DNA of 64,000 bases from Gordionus sp. m RMFG-2023. Taxonomy: Eukaryota > Nematomorpha > Gordioida > Chordodea > Parachordodidae. Numbering within the stretch: position 1 is the stretch's first letter; each line of letters opens with the position of its first letter. Of the stretch, positions 25,336-36,595 are shown one piece after another. Made by a program: the position numbers and the translations under genes. The stretch is from assembly GCF_954871325.1 (NCBI RefSeq), contig NC_088775.1, positions 53,607,561-53,671,560 on the forward strand. Reading direction: 5' to 3'. The notes beneath the pieces were generated by a model. The model worked only from the letters and a program-made list of their open reading frames with translations, had not been told where the DNA came from and did not search any database.

Positions 25336-25767
25336 ATGTCATAATTTTTAAAGGGATCATTACTATCCGGGATCTTCAAGGGATTTAATGTCGTAATTTT
25401 TAAAGGGATCATGACTATCCGGGATCTTCACGGGATTTAAAGGGATCCCTTTAAAATTTCAATTTTTTAAAGGATAAAGAACTATACGGTATTATCACTG
25501 GGGCAGAGATTGACCTCCAGTTGAATAAATCTTTTGATTAGCTATCGAATGATACCCTATACTAGACATATCTTATTTTATAAGGCCAAAAAAAACAAAA
25601 TTGAAAATTAAAAACGCAACGAAACTCGTGGAAAACGCTTTTAAAATAAGATTCCTCTTTATCACGATTAAAACGCATTCCTTAATTATCAACCCTAATT
25701 TTTTAGTTATCCCTTTAAATCCCGTGAAGATCCCGGATAGTCATGATCCCTTTAAAAATTACGACAT
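25336..25767. mobile_element. MITE with a tandemly doubled left TIR
   Basis: A block of about 52 bp starting ATGTC-TAATTTTTAAAGGG and including ACTATCCGGGATCTTCA occurs twice in tandem at 25336 and 25388. It occurs once inverted at about 25705-25767, ending ATTACGACAT. The interior (about 25450-25700) is non-coding. The doubled left end suggests slippage or a side-by-side insertion. Confidence 0.6.
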
Positions 25768-25811
25768 ATATATATATATAATTAATATTTTCAATTTAAT
25801 TATATTCAAGT

Positions 25812-25880
25812 TGGTGCATGCTTAAAACATGCGACTTTGAAACGGGATGTTTGTGGTTCGACTCTCGTAGAGAGCAAAAA
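25812..25880 (+). repeat. tRNA-like block (Gln-like), copy 1
   Basis: GTTGGTGCATGC (A-box-like), ACTTTGAAA (anticodon-loop-like, TTG) and GTGGTTCGACTCTCG (B-box-like) are spaced as in a tRNA. An inverted copy lies at 29660-29740. The stems are imperfect, so it is a SINE head or pseudo-tRNA. Confidence 0.45.
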
Positions 25881-25984
25881 ATTAACATTACATTATATAG
25901 TCTCCTTAAATTTTAAATACATTAGGAAGATACGAAAACGATCATGTTTGATTATGGAGATTATATATATTAGATATAGCTAAC

Positions 25985-26215
25985 TTAAAAAAATATATAT
26001 ATAAATAACATTGTAAATCAAAATAATAGGATAAAATAAATGGCAAAATTTTGAAAATAATTATCAATAAATGCCCTAATAAAAATAATTTTCAAAATTA
26101 TATATATAAATAACATTGTAAATCAAAATAATAGGATAAAATAAATGGCAAAATTTTAAAAATAATTATCAATAAAATGCCCTAATTTTAAAAATAATTT
26201 TCAAAATTATTAACA
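25985..26215. repeat. Tandem duplication, about 112 bp unit
   Basis: The segment containing AACATTGTAAATCAAAATAA and TAGGATAAAATAAATGGCAA is repeated once head to tail with few changes. Confidence 0.7.
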
Positions 26216-26282
26216 ATAAATGCCCAAAATTTAAAAAATATAGACAAAACTTTAAAAATATCAGCTAATATATAAATCTGAA

Positions 26283-26525
26283 AACAGCAAAATGTTTACC
26301 ACAAGTTGAATATTTTCTTATAATTCCAATATGTGCAAAATTTTACCTACAGGTCTCTGTATTAATTGGCTTTACCAAATAAGTTTGTAAATATATTACA
26401 ATAAAATAATTTAACAGCAAAATGTTTACCACAATTTGAATATTTTCTTATAATTCCAATATATGCAAAATTTTACCTACAGGTCTCTGTAATAAATGTC
26501 TTTGCTTTACAAACTATATTAATAA
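26283..26525. repeat. Tandem duplication, about 125 bp unit
   Basis: ACAGCAAAATGTTTACCACA...TTTACCTACAGGTCTCTGTA is present twice head to tail (about 26283 and 26414). Confidence 0.65.
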
Positions 26526-26687
26526 GTAGATTACAATGAAAAATTGGACAGTAAATTATTACTTACCATAATTTGAAAATTTTCTTATCCAATAATAAAT
26601 GAAAATTAACGGCAAAATTTAAAAAATAAAAAATGATTATTAATTTAAATTAAATATATATATGAAGAATTATCGTAAAATAAAAAG

Positions 26688-26768
26688 TTGAGGGGGGGGG
26701 GGAGTGCATTGAAAGAACGTTTGCCTTCCAATCGTGAAGTCGCTAGTTCGAATCCCGGAAATGGCAAA
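26688..26768 (+). repeat. tRNA-Gly-like SINE head
   Basis: TTTGCCTTCCAATCGTGAAG contains a TCC anticodon-like loop within a CCTTCCAA context typical of tRNA-Gly. The B box GTTCGAATCCCGG follows at normal spacing, and GAGTGCATTGAAAGAACG sits where the A box would be. A G homopolymer precedes it. The stems do not close well, so it is not a functional tRNA gene. Confidence 0.5.
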
Positions 26769-26942
26769 AAAATTAAACAAAAAAAATTAACATTACACTA
26801 TATTATTATAGAAAAATTAACATTACACTATATAGTCTCCTTAAATTTTAAATACATTACGGAGATACGAAAACGATCATCATGTGATTATGGAGATTAT
26901 ATATATTAGATTATTTTATATTATTTATTATATACCCATGCT

Positions 26943-29361
26943 TAGTGTTGTTAAAAAGTCGAGTTCACCCGACTACGACACCGAGTCGAAGTTGCAATAA
27001 CTAGACTCAAATCATTTTTACGACTCGAGTTCCGAACTTGAGTCGTGAACTCAAGTCGCGACTCGAGTTCCGAACGACTTGAGTTCACGACTCAAGAAGA
27101 TTTAAATAAATAAAATAAAATTGTTAGTTATAATTTATTTTAATAGACAGGCCCTGGTTCGAACTAGTTACTGTTTTGAAGAAATTAATAAATTACTAAA
27201 ATTCTTACGACTCGAGTTCCGAACTTGAGTCGTGAAATCAAGTCGCGACCACGACTCAAGAAGATTTAAATAAATAAAATAAAAATATTAGTTATAATTT
27301 ATTTTAATAGACAGGCCCTAGTTCTAACTAGTTACTGATTTGAAGAAATTAATAAATTACTAAAATTCTTAAAATGTATATAAATTTTAGTAAAAAGGCA
27401 TACGCGATATACCGAAGGTCAGGACACAATTTTTTGAGAAGAAAAATATTTTGGGGTTCATAAATTCTTGGTTTTTAAAAAAAATATATATTAAACATTT
27501 TAATCCTCAGAATATATCTCTTAATTACCTCAATTTAAATCAGGAAGAGATTAGGCAAAATTATATGAGATAATTTCCATATATAACGTTTTTTTCAAAC
27601 GGTTTTGGGAAATGTTACTAGAAACCTCTTTATTTCCAAACAGGATTAATTTTAGAATTGATTTTTTCCATTCATGTTATCAAAATTTCCGTTAAAAAGA
27701 ATTTAAAAATCTTAAAACTTAATTTGGTAATCTAGCAGATATTTCTCTCTTAATATTGTACAAAGTTAAAAATAAAATGTTAAGATCCAGACTAAACTTG
27801 AGTCGTGAACTAGTCATAAACTTGAGTCGTGAACTCGAGTTATGAATTTGAATCGTGAACTCAACAGATTATCTTAAATTTTATGAAACTTTATTACTTA
27901 TATAGTGTTGTTAATTGGTTGGTTGGCTCTAAAAATCTGCTATGAGCACGAACCCCGATCACAGATCCGTGGTTCAGGCCCATATATTTTAATTTAAGTT
28001 ATTTCTTATTGAACTTATTATAGTATATAAATATATGTTTATTAGAGATAAATCGATTGATAATTAAAATACCTATTGAATAGGCAAAAAGTCAAGCGCC
28101 ACTTCTCGATGAGTGAAGTTATTTCTAAGTAGGTCAGGAATAATTTTATCAAAATCAAATATTGATATGATAATGGATGGGTATCAAATAAATATAGTTT
28201 TAACTACCTTTATATGGTGTATATTAATTTGACCGGGAATAAAAAATAAATATGGTTACTCATATTTGTTCAAAATTTTTTTTTAGCATTGCACTTAATG
28301 GGCATGTCTGGATCTTAACATTTTATTTTTAACTTTGTACAATATTAGAAAAATATCTGCTAGATTATCAAATTAAGTTTTAAGATTTTAAAATTCTTTT
28401 TAACGGAAATTTTGATAACATGAATGGAAAAAATCAATTCCTAAAATTAATCCTGTTTGGAAATAAAAAGGTTTCTAATAACATTTCCCCTAAATTTAAC
28501 TTCCATTTCCATCCATCTCCTTTAAAAATTTGTAGGCAATATTATACTTTTTTTATAAAAAATTATTTAATATTTCAAAAAATCTTAAATAAAAAAAAAG
28601 AAATTAATTTTATAACAAAATAAAAAACCAAATCGCCTATCTGGCACCTAATTAAGGAGTGGGGGATTTTTTAAATTTTTTTGCATCTAATTCATTGTTT
28701 TATTTATTTATTTTTTCAACTCCGCTTTGAAATTATTTTTATTTTATTTATTTAAATCTTTATAAATCATAGGAGTTAAATTTTATAATTACAATGAAAA
28801 AATCAAATAAATAAAAAAAATTTTTGTAGGAAGGAGTTTATGCTACGAGCAACCTCTTTATTTCAAAATATAATTTTAGGAATTATTTTTACTATTCATG
28901 TTATTAAAATTTCCGTTTACGTAGAAATAGCTTCACTCAAAAAGTGGCGCTTGAATTGTTGCATATTCAATAGGTCTTTTAATTATCTATCGATTTATCT
29001 GTAATAAATAACCATATATTTAACTAATAAGTTCAATAAGAAATAACTTAAGATACATGGGTCTCGTGCTCATAGCAGATTTAGTCTAATTTTAGAGCAA
29101 GCACCAGGTCTGGGTATTACACAACCGACCAATTAACAATACTAATATAAGTAATCGAGTTTCATAAAATTTAAAATAACCTGTTGAGTTCACGACTCAA
29201 GTTTATGACTAGTTCACGACTCAAGTTCATGACTCAAGATAAAAACTCAAGTTCACGACTCAAGTTCGGAATTCGAGTCATAAAAATGAGTCGACTAATC
29301 GACTAATAACTCGACTTGAGTCGTAGTTAAGCCGACTCGGATGAGTCGTTTAACAACACTA
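26943..29361. mobile_element. 2.4-kb palindromic hAT-type element, without RT cargo
   Basis: The ends are TAGTGTTGTTAAAAAGTCGAG and its inverted form (GACTC...TTTAACAACACTA). The 8-bp duplication CCCATGCT is perfect (26935-26942 and 29362-29369). Subterminal DNA is a field of ACTCGAGTTC / GAACTTGAGTCG words. The interior is layered palindromes: about 27600-27795 pairs with 28305-28480, and 27796-28300 pairs with about 28900-29290. It shares nearly all its parts with 34770-39866. At about 28870-28890 it has the uninterrupted junction CTCTTTATTTCAAAATATAATTTTAGG, exactly where the other copy carries the reverse transcriptase. Confidence 0.8.
27085..27375. repeat. Tandem duplication inside the 26943 element
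   Basis: A unit of about 180 bp (AAGATTTAAATAAATAAAAT ... AATTACTAAAATTCTTACGA) including ACAGGCCCT-GTTC-AACTAG is present twice head to tail. Confidence 0.6.
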
Positions 29362-29369
29362 CCCATGCT

Positions 29370-31205
29370 ATAAATGGAAAAAAACCAAATTTAGAATTTA
29401 TAAATAAATTATACCCTCATATATATTTTTTTAACGCAAGGTTTATAAGTCGAAAGGCTTGGTAATCCGAAAGGCTAAATAATATTGAAAATAAAAATAA
29501 CAAAGAAAATGATTAATGAGGTATTTGATTGATTTATTGCTTTTTTTTAAAGAAAAAATATTATAATAACATCTAATATATATAATCTCCATAATCAAAA
29601 GATGATCGTTTTCGTATCTTCCTAATGTATTTAAAATTTAAGGAGACTATATAGTGTAATGTTATTATATTGCTCTCTACGAGAGTCGAACACAAGTCTC
29701 CCGTTTCAAAGTCGTATGTTTTAAGCATGCACTAACTTGAATATAATTAAATTTAAAATATTAATTATATATATTAATTAATAGCTGATATTTTTAAAAT
29801 TCTGCCATTTATTACCATATTAGCTGACGGGGTTGAAGGGTAATATTTAGTTTGTGTGTATGGTACTAAATATATACTTTATTAATAAATTTTATATAAA
29901 TATTAAAATTTAGGAGAAAATGAGGTTAAATTGTTGCAATGTATACCGTGAGCATGTATTAGAAATATCAAAATTTAAATTTGTGATGGAAATCATATTG
30001 GATAAAATTTAAAATAGAGATGCTTTAAGATTTTTTGAATTTTAAATATGGGTTATTCATTGGCCTGAAATTTTTTTGCAGACAGAGCCAGTCCTATTCA
30101 AAAAACCAAGTCCCATGCAACTTTCATAAAATCTTGCCATTTATTTTTATTGTAATTTAATAAAAATGTCTTATATTTATATTTAAAATAAAATTAGATT
30201 TGTAATAGAAATCATATTGTGTAAAATATAAAATAGAAATGTTTGAAAATTTTTTAATTTTAAATATGGGCTAGACATTGGCCTGAAAATTTTTTTTTGC
30301 AAATCGCCAGGCCTGATTAAAAAACCAAGCCCATGCAACTTTCATATTCTGATTTTATTTTTAATGAATTTTGACTTTTATATATTTTATTTCAGTTCTC
30401 AACTAATAAAATTATTATGGTCTTTGGCGGGCTTGAGAAAATTTTCCCAACAATAAGGTTTTCAGGGAAAAAAATACAAAATTATTATGGGTTGGCCAGG
30501 TTTGAAAAAAAAAATTTCAGGCCAATGTCTGGTCTATATTTAAAATTAAAAAATTTTCAAGCATAATTTTAAATTTTACCTAATATGATTTCTATAACAA
30601 ATTTAAATTTTATTCTAAATATAAAATTAAATTTAAGATATTGTTATTAAATTACAATGGAAATAAATGGAATATAAATTAAATTTAAGACATTATTATT
30701 AAATTACAATAGAAATAAATGGCAAAATTTTATGAAAGTTGCATGGGACTTGGTTTTTTAGTCAGGCCTGGCTATGTCTGCAAAAAAAAATTTCAGGCCA
30801 ATGTCTACCCCATATTTAAAATTAAAAAATTTCCAAAGAATCTCTATTTTAAATTTTATTCAATATGATTTCTATCACAAATTTAAATTTTATTCTAAAT
30901 ATAAAATTAAATTTAATACATTATTATTAAATTACAATAGAGATAAATGGCAAAATTTTGAGACCAATGTAGCCCATATTTAAAATCAAAAATTTTGAAG
31001 AATTTCTATTTTTAATTTTACCCAATCTGATTCCTATCACAAATTTAAATTTTGATATTTCTAATACCCTTAATACTCACGGGTTACATTGCAACAATTT
31101 TATCTCTTTTTCTCCTAAATTTTAATATAAAGCATATTTAGTACCATATTCACAAACTATCTAATTACCCCTCAACCCCGTCATTCTTGACGAGTTATTA
31201 GCTAG
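29370..31205. repeat. Right arm of the large palindrome plus GGCCTG repeat
   Basis: 29370-30090 is the inverted partner of 25020-26942. From about 30040 to 31205 the segment repeats the phrase set of 13960-15245 several times (TATGGGCTAGACATTGGCCT and variants) in both orientations. It ends CCCGTCATTCTTGACGAG. Confidence 0.55.
29660..29740 (-). repeat. tRNA-like block, copy 2
   Basis: Inverted counterpart of 25812-25880, with the same GACTTTGAAACGGGA loop region and a TGTTCGACTCTCG B-box-like motif. Confidence 0.45.
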
Positions 31206-32642
31206 TTATATTATAATATATTAAAAATATGGAAATTTAAAGATTTTTTCAATTTTTTTAAAAATTCTTTGAAATAAATATATTAAAAATATGGAAATTT
31301 AAAGATTTTTTCAATTTTTTTAAAAATTCTTTGAAATAATTTGCGGTTTTTTTATTAATTAATTTTTAAATTAATATTTTTAATTAAATTAATATTTGGT
31401 TATGATTTTATTTTTAAATAAGTATAAATATATTATAAATTTTTTTAAGGATTTTTTTAATTTGCGAAAGCATTTAAGAGGGGAAAGGCCAACATCTTAA
31501 ATGTAATTTTGAATATAATTATATCATTGAACTCAGAATTACATTTCCTATCCAAAACCGTTTAGATGTATTTTTTAAGATTCCGGTTCAAAAAATAATT
31601 TTTTTGTCGCGAAAGCATTTTAGAGAGGAAAGGCTAACATCTTAAACGTAATTTTAAATATAATTTTATCATTGAACTCAGAATTAAATTTCTTATCCAA
31701 AACGTTTAGATGTATTTTGATTCCGGTTCAAATAATAATTTTATTGTCGAGAAAGAATTTTAAAGTAGAAAGGCTAACATCTTAAACGTAATTTTGAATA
31801 TAATTATATCATTGAACTCAGAATTAAATTTCCTATACAAAACTGTTTAGATGTACTTTTATGCGTTTCCGGTTCAAAAGTATTTTTTTGTCGCGAAAGC
31901 ATTTTAGAAGGGAAAGGCTAACATCTTAAACGTAATTTTGAATATAATTATATCATTAAACTTAGAATTAAATTTCCTATCCAAAACTGTTTAGATGTAC
32001 ATTTATGCGTTTTCGGTTCAAAAAATTTTTTTTGTCGCGAAAGCATTTTAGAAGGGAAAGGCTAACATCTTAAACGTAATTTTGAATATAATTATATCAT
32101 TAAACTCAGAATTAAATTCCCTATCCATAACCTTTTAGATATATTTTTTTACGATTCCGGTTCAAAAAATAATTTTTTTGTCGCGATATCATTTTAAAGA
32201 GGAAAGGCTAACATCTTAAACGTAATTTTGAATATAATTATATCATTGAACTTAGAATTAATTTCCCTATCCTAAACCGTTTATATGTAATTTTTTGCGT
32301 TTTCGGTTCAAAAAGCCTTTCCCCTCTAAAATGCTTTCGCGACAAAAAATTTTTTTTGAACCGGAAACACAAAAAAATACATGTAAACGGTTGTGGATAG
32401 GAAATTTAATTCTGAGTTCAATGATATAATTATATTCAAAATTACGTATAAAATGTTAGCCTTTCCCCTCTTAAATGCTTTCGCAAATTAAAAAAATCCT
32501 TAAAAAAATTTATATTTCTCATTATAAAATCATAACCAAATATTAATTTAATTTTTAAAAACCGCAAATTATTTCAAAGAATTTTTAAAAAAATTGAAAA
32601 GATCTTAAAATTTCCATATTTTTAATATATTATAATGTAATG
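31205..32642. mobile_element. Palindromic element containing a minisatellite
   Basis: 31205-31455 and 32495-32642 are inverted copies (ATATGGAAATTTAAAGATTT ... AATTTGCGAAAGCATTT). The left arm contains a tandem duplication of about 57 bp (31219 and 31282). The core is the array described at 31455-32490. No TSD was found, and inverted copies continue outward to about 29430 and 32795. Confidence 0.55.
31455..32490. repeat. Minisatellite, about 143-bp unit, last unit inverted
   Basis: Six direct units begin near 31464, 31607, 31749, 31891, 32034 and 32179, each GCGAAAGCATTTTAGA-GGGAAAGGC and later GATTCCGGTTCAAAA. A seventh copy at about 32313-32490 is in inverted orientation. Units differ by a few bases each. 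Confidence 0.8.
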
Positions 32643-32861
32643 TTATTATAATATTTTTTCTCTAAAAAAAAAGCAATAAATCAATCAAATATCTCATTAA
32701 TCATTCTCTTTGTTATTTTTATTTTCAATATTATTTTTTAGCCTTTCGTATTACCAAGCCTTTCGACTTATAGTTATAGACCTACCCTATTTTTTAATAA
32801 TATTTTATTTTTTTGTTTTTAAAATTTATTTGTACATGTTATATTATTTTATAGGTATATA

Positions 32862-33072
32862 TAGTGTTGTTAAACGGCTCGTTTTAAGCCGATTTTTAAA
32901 AACGGCTAACTCAATAGTATAACCAGAAAAACATTGCCTAAGCCTTGAGATTTCGCTAATTATTGTATCATCTATGAGCAAAATCTTCAGGCTTGCGTAA
33001 TATTATTTTAGATAAAATATTGAGTTAGCCGTTTTTAAAAATCGGCTCAAATCGAGCCGTTTAACAACACTA
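32862..33072. mobile_element. 211-bp hAT-type MITE
   Basis: Perfectly matched ends TAGTGTTGTTAAACGGCTCG and inverse, followed by GCCGATTTTTAAAAACGGCTAA in both arms with one change. The 8-bp duplication GGTATATA is perfect (32854-32861 and 33073-33080). It is non-coding. Fragments of the same MITE lie at 48073 and 59390. Confidence 0.9.
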
Positions 33073-33369
33073 GGTATATAAATTAAAATATAAATCATTT
33101 TTTTCTTTTAAGCTAAAGATATTTAGATAAATAATCTTTCATTAACTCAACATTTTATTTCTTTATTTTTTCATAGAATTTGATGTAAATAATAATTAAT
33201 TTTTTTATTAAACATTTTTAAAGGTGGTTTATATTAATATTAAGTATTTATGAATTTTTAAATGTGTTTTTAAAATATTTATATCTTTTTTATGTTATTT
33301 TTTATGATCTTTTTAACGAAAATATTTTAATGTGAAAATTGTCATATTCGTTATTTTATAACATTTTTG

Positions 33370-34769
33370 AAACTTTTTGACATATAAAGGGTAAAATAAT
33401 ATTTATATTTTAAAGATGTTAAATTATAAATTCAATGAAGATGTTCCTTGGAAAATTGGCAATTATCATAATCAAAATATGTATTTTTAACATGCTTAAT
33501 TAAAATTTCAATTAAGATGTAACATATAAAAGTGACAATTGTCATAATCGTTATTTTTAAAGTTTTTAAATTTTTTTGATGCAAATGGGTAAAATAAGTA
33601 TTGCTAAAATTTATAAAACTTCAGTGAAGATGTACCCTAGATAAGTGACAATTGTCATAATCGTTATTTTTAAAGTTTATTGAATTTTTTTGACGCAAAT
33701 GGATACAAATATAGGTTGTAACATATTGAATTAAAATTTCAGTGAAGATTACTATAGATAAGTGACAATTGTCATAATCGTTATTTTTAAAGTTATTAGA
33801 ATTTTTTTAACGCAAATGGGTAAAAATATATATTGTAAACATGTTAAATTAAAATTTCATGAAGATGTAGCATATAAAAGTGACAATTGTCATAATCGTT
33901 GTTTTAAAAGTTTTTAATTTTTTTTGATGTAAATGGGCTAAAATAAGTATTGCTAAAATGTTTAAATAAAACTTCAGTGAAGATGTACCCTAGATAAGTG
34001 ACAATTGTCATAATCGTTATTTTTAAAGTTTATTGAATTTTTTTGACGCAAATGGATACAAATATAGGTTGTAACATATTGAATTAAAATTTCAGTGAAG
34101 ATTACTATAGATAAGTGACAATTGTCATAATCGTTATTTTTAAAGTTTTTTGAATTTTTTTAACGCAAATGGGTAAAAATATATATTTTGTAAACATGTT
34201 AAATTAAAATTTAATGAAGATGTAGCATATAAAAGTTACATTGTCATAATCGTTATTTTTAAAGTTATTAGAATTATTTTAACGCAAATGGGTAAAAATA
34301 TATATTGTAAACATGTTAAATTAAAATTTTATGAAGATGTAGCATATAAAAGTGACAATTGTCATAATCGTTGTTTTAAAAGTTTTTAATTTTTTTTGAT
34401 GTAAATGGGCTAAAATAAGTATTGCTAAAATGTTTAAATAAAACATCAGTATTGTCATAATCGTTATTTTTAAAGTTCATAGAATTTTTTTTGACGCAAA
34501 TGGATATAAATATAGGTTGTAACATATTTAATTAAAATTTCAGCGAAGATGTACTATAGCTAAGTGACAATTATCATAATCGTTATTTTTAAAGTTTTTT
34601 TAATTTAAATGGGTAAAAAAATATATTTTGTAAACATGTTAAATTAAACTTTCATGAAGATGTAGCATATAAAAGTTACAATTGTCATAATCATTATTTT
34701 TAATTTTTTAAATTTTTTTTGATGTAAATGGGTTAAAATAAATATTCCTAACATAATATTAGTAAAGAT
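33370..34769 (+). repeat. Satellite array 1 (left-arm orientation)
   Basis: About 11 units of roughly 116-119 bp, each with GTGACAATTGTCATAATCGTT, whose core TGACAATTGTCA is a 12-bp palindrome. Three unit subtypes recur in the order A-B-C (GATGTAAATGGGCTAAAATA, GACGCAAATGGATACAAATA and AACGCAAATGGGTAAAAATA). This indicates a higher-order repeat of about 350 bp. The array is interrupted at 34769 by the inserted element and resumes at 39867. Confidence 0.85.
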
Positions 34770-34801
34770 TAGTGTTGTTAAACGACTCATCCGAGTAAAC
34801 A

Positions 34802-36595
34802 CCTTCCTATTCCTATATTTATGAACTATCATTTTCCTGATTTTATTATATTTAAAATCATAAAAAATATATTTTTATTTTTATAAAAATGTTAAATAAT
34901 AAAATAAATGAAACAATGAAATTATTGATCCAAAAAAATTTTTTATTTATTCGGTTTTTTCATTGTAATTATAAAATTTAACCATACATATGATTCATAA
35001 AGATTTAAATAAATAAAATAAAAATAATTTCAAAGCGGAGTTGAAAAAATAAAATAAATAAAACAATGAATTGGATGCAAAAAAAATTTAAAAAATCCCC
35101 CACTCCTTAATTAGGTGCCAGATAGGCGATTTGGTTTTTTATTTTATTATAAAATTAATTTCTTTTTTTTTATTTAAGATTTTTTGAAATATTAAATAAT
35201 TTTTTATAAAAAAATATATAATATTGCCTACAAATTTTTAAAGGAGATAAAAATGGAAGTTAAATTTAGGGGAAATGTTTCTAGAAACCTCTTTATTTCC
35301 AAACAGGATTAATTTTAGGAATTGATTTTTTCCATTCATGTTATCAAAATTTCTGTTAAAAAGAATTTATAAATCTTTAATTTGGTAATTTAGCAAATAT
35401 TTTTCTCTTAATATTGTACAAAGTTAAAAATAAAATGTTAAGATCCAGACTAAACTTGAGTCGTGAACTAGTCATAAGCTTGAGTCGTGAACTCGAGTTA
35501 TGAATTTGAATCGTGAACTCAACAGGTTATCTTAAATTTTATGAAACTTGATTACTTATATAGTGTTGTTAATTGGTTGGTTGGCTCTAAAAATCTGCTA
35601 TGAGCACGAACCCAGGCCCATATATTTTAATTTAAGTTATTTCTTATTGAACTTATTATAGTATATAAATATATGGTTATTAGAGATAAATCGATTGATA
35701 ATTAAAATACCTATTGAATAGGCAAAAAGTCAAGCGCCACTTCTCGATGAGTGAAGTTATATCTACGTAGGTCAGGAATAATTTTATCAAAATCAAATAT
35801 TGATATGATAATGGATGGGTATCAAATAAATATAGTTTTAACTACCTTTATGTGTATATTAATTTGACAGGGAATAAAAAATAAATATGGTTACTCATAT
35901 TTGTTCGTGAAAATTTTTTTTTACCATTGCACTTAATGGGCATGTCTGGATCTTAACATTTTATTTTTAACTTTGTACAATATTAAGAGAAAAATATCTG
36001 CTAAATTACCAAATTAAGTTTTAAGATTTTTAAATTCTTTTTAACGGAAATTTTGATAACATGAATGGAAAAAATCAATTAATAAAATTAATCCTGTTTG
36101 GACTATAAAGAGGTTTCTAGTAACATTTCCCCTAAATTTAACTTCCATTTCCATCTCCTTTAAAAATTTATAGGCAATATTATACATTTTTTTATAAAAA
36201 ATTATTTAATATTTCAAAAAATCTTAAATAAAAAAAAAATAAAATTTTATAATAAAATAAAAAACCAAATCGCCTATCTGGCACTTAAGGAGTGTTTTTA
36301 AATTTTTTTTGCATCCAATTCATTGTTTTATTTATTTTATTTTTTCAACTCCGCTTTGAAATTATTTTTATTTTATTTATTTAAATCTTTATAAATCATA
36401 TGTATGAGTTAAATTTTATAATTACAATGAAAAAATCGAATAAATAAAAAAAATTTTTGGATCAACAAATTCATTGTTTCATTTATTTTATTATTTAATA
36501 TTTTATAAAAATAAAAATATATTTTTTATGATTTTAAATATAATAAAATCAAATAATAGTTCATAAATATAGGAATAGGAAGGAGTTTATGCTAC
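34802..36595. repeat. Long inverted repeat upstream of the RT
   Basis: Arms 34802-35420 and 35990-36595 match over about 600 bp in inverted orientation. Examples are CCTTCCTATTCCTATATTTA with TAAATATAGGAATAGGAAGG, and GGTGCCAGATAGGCGATTTG with its inverse. They flank block B, which itself begins TAGTGTTGTTAATTGG at 35561. The RT start codon lies 13 bases beyond the right arm's GGAAGG. Confidence 0.75.

Larger units (their letters stand above)
25020..26942. repeat. Left arm of a large palindrome
   Basis: Blocks here recur in inverted order at 29370-30090. These include CATGCTCACGGTATACATTG (25150 versus 29937), ACCTCGTCAGTTAGTATGGTAATAA (25270 versus about 29810, imperfect), the tRNA-like block (25810 versus 29665), and the CTATATAGTCTCC-to-TATATTAGAT block (about 26840 versus 29575). 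The central part between the arms is the inserted element 26943-29361. Confidence 0.6.

Noticed and set aside
26688-26768. Functional tRNA-Gly gene
   Set aside because: The anticodon loop and B box fit, but the 5' half is replaced by a G tract and the acceptor stem is not closed.
33370-34769. Regular spaced palindromic repeats as a CRISPR array
   Set aside because: The whole unit of about 118 bp is repeated, with no unique spacers, and the context is eukaryotic transposon DNA.
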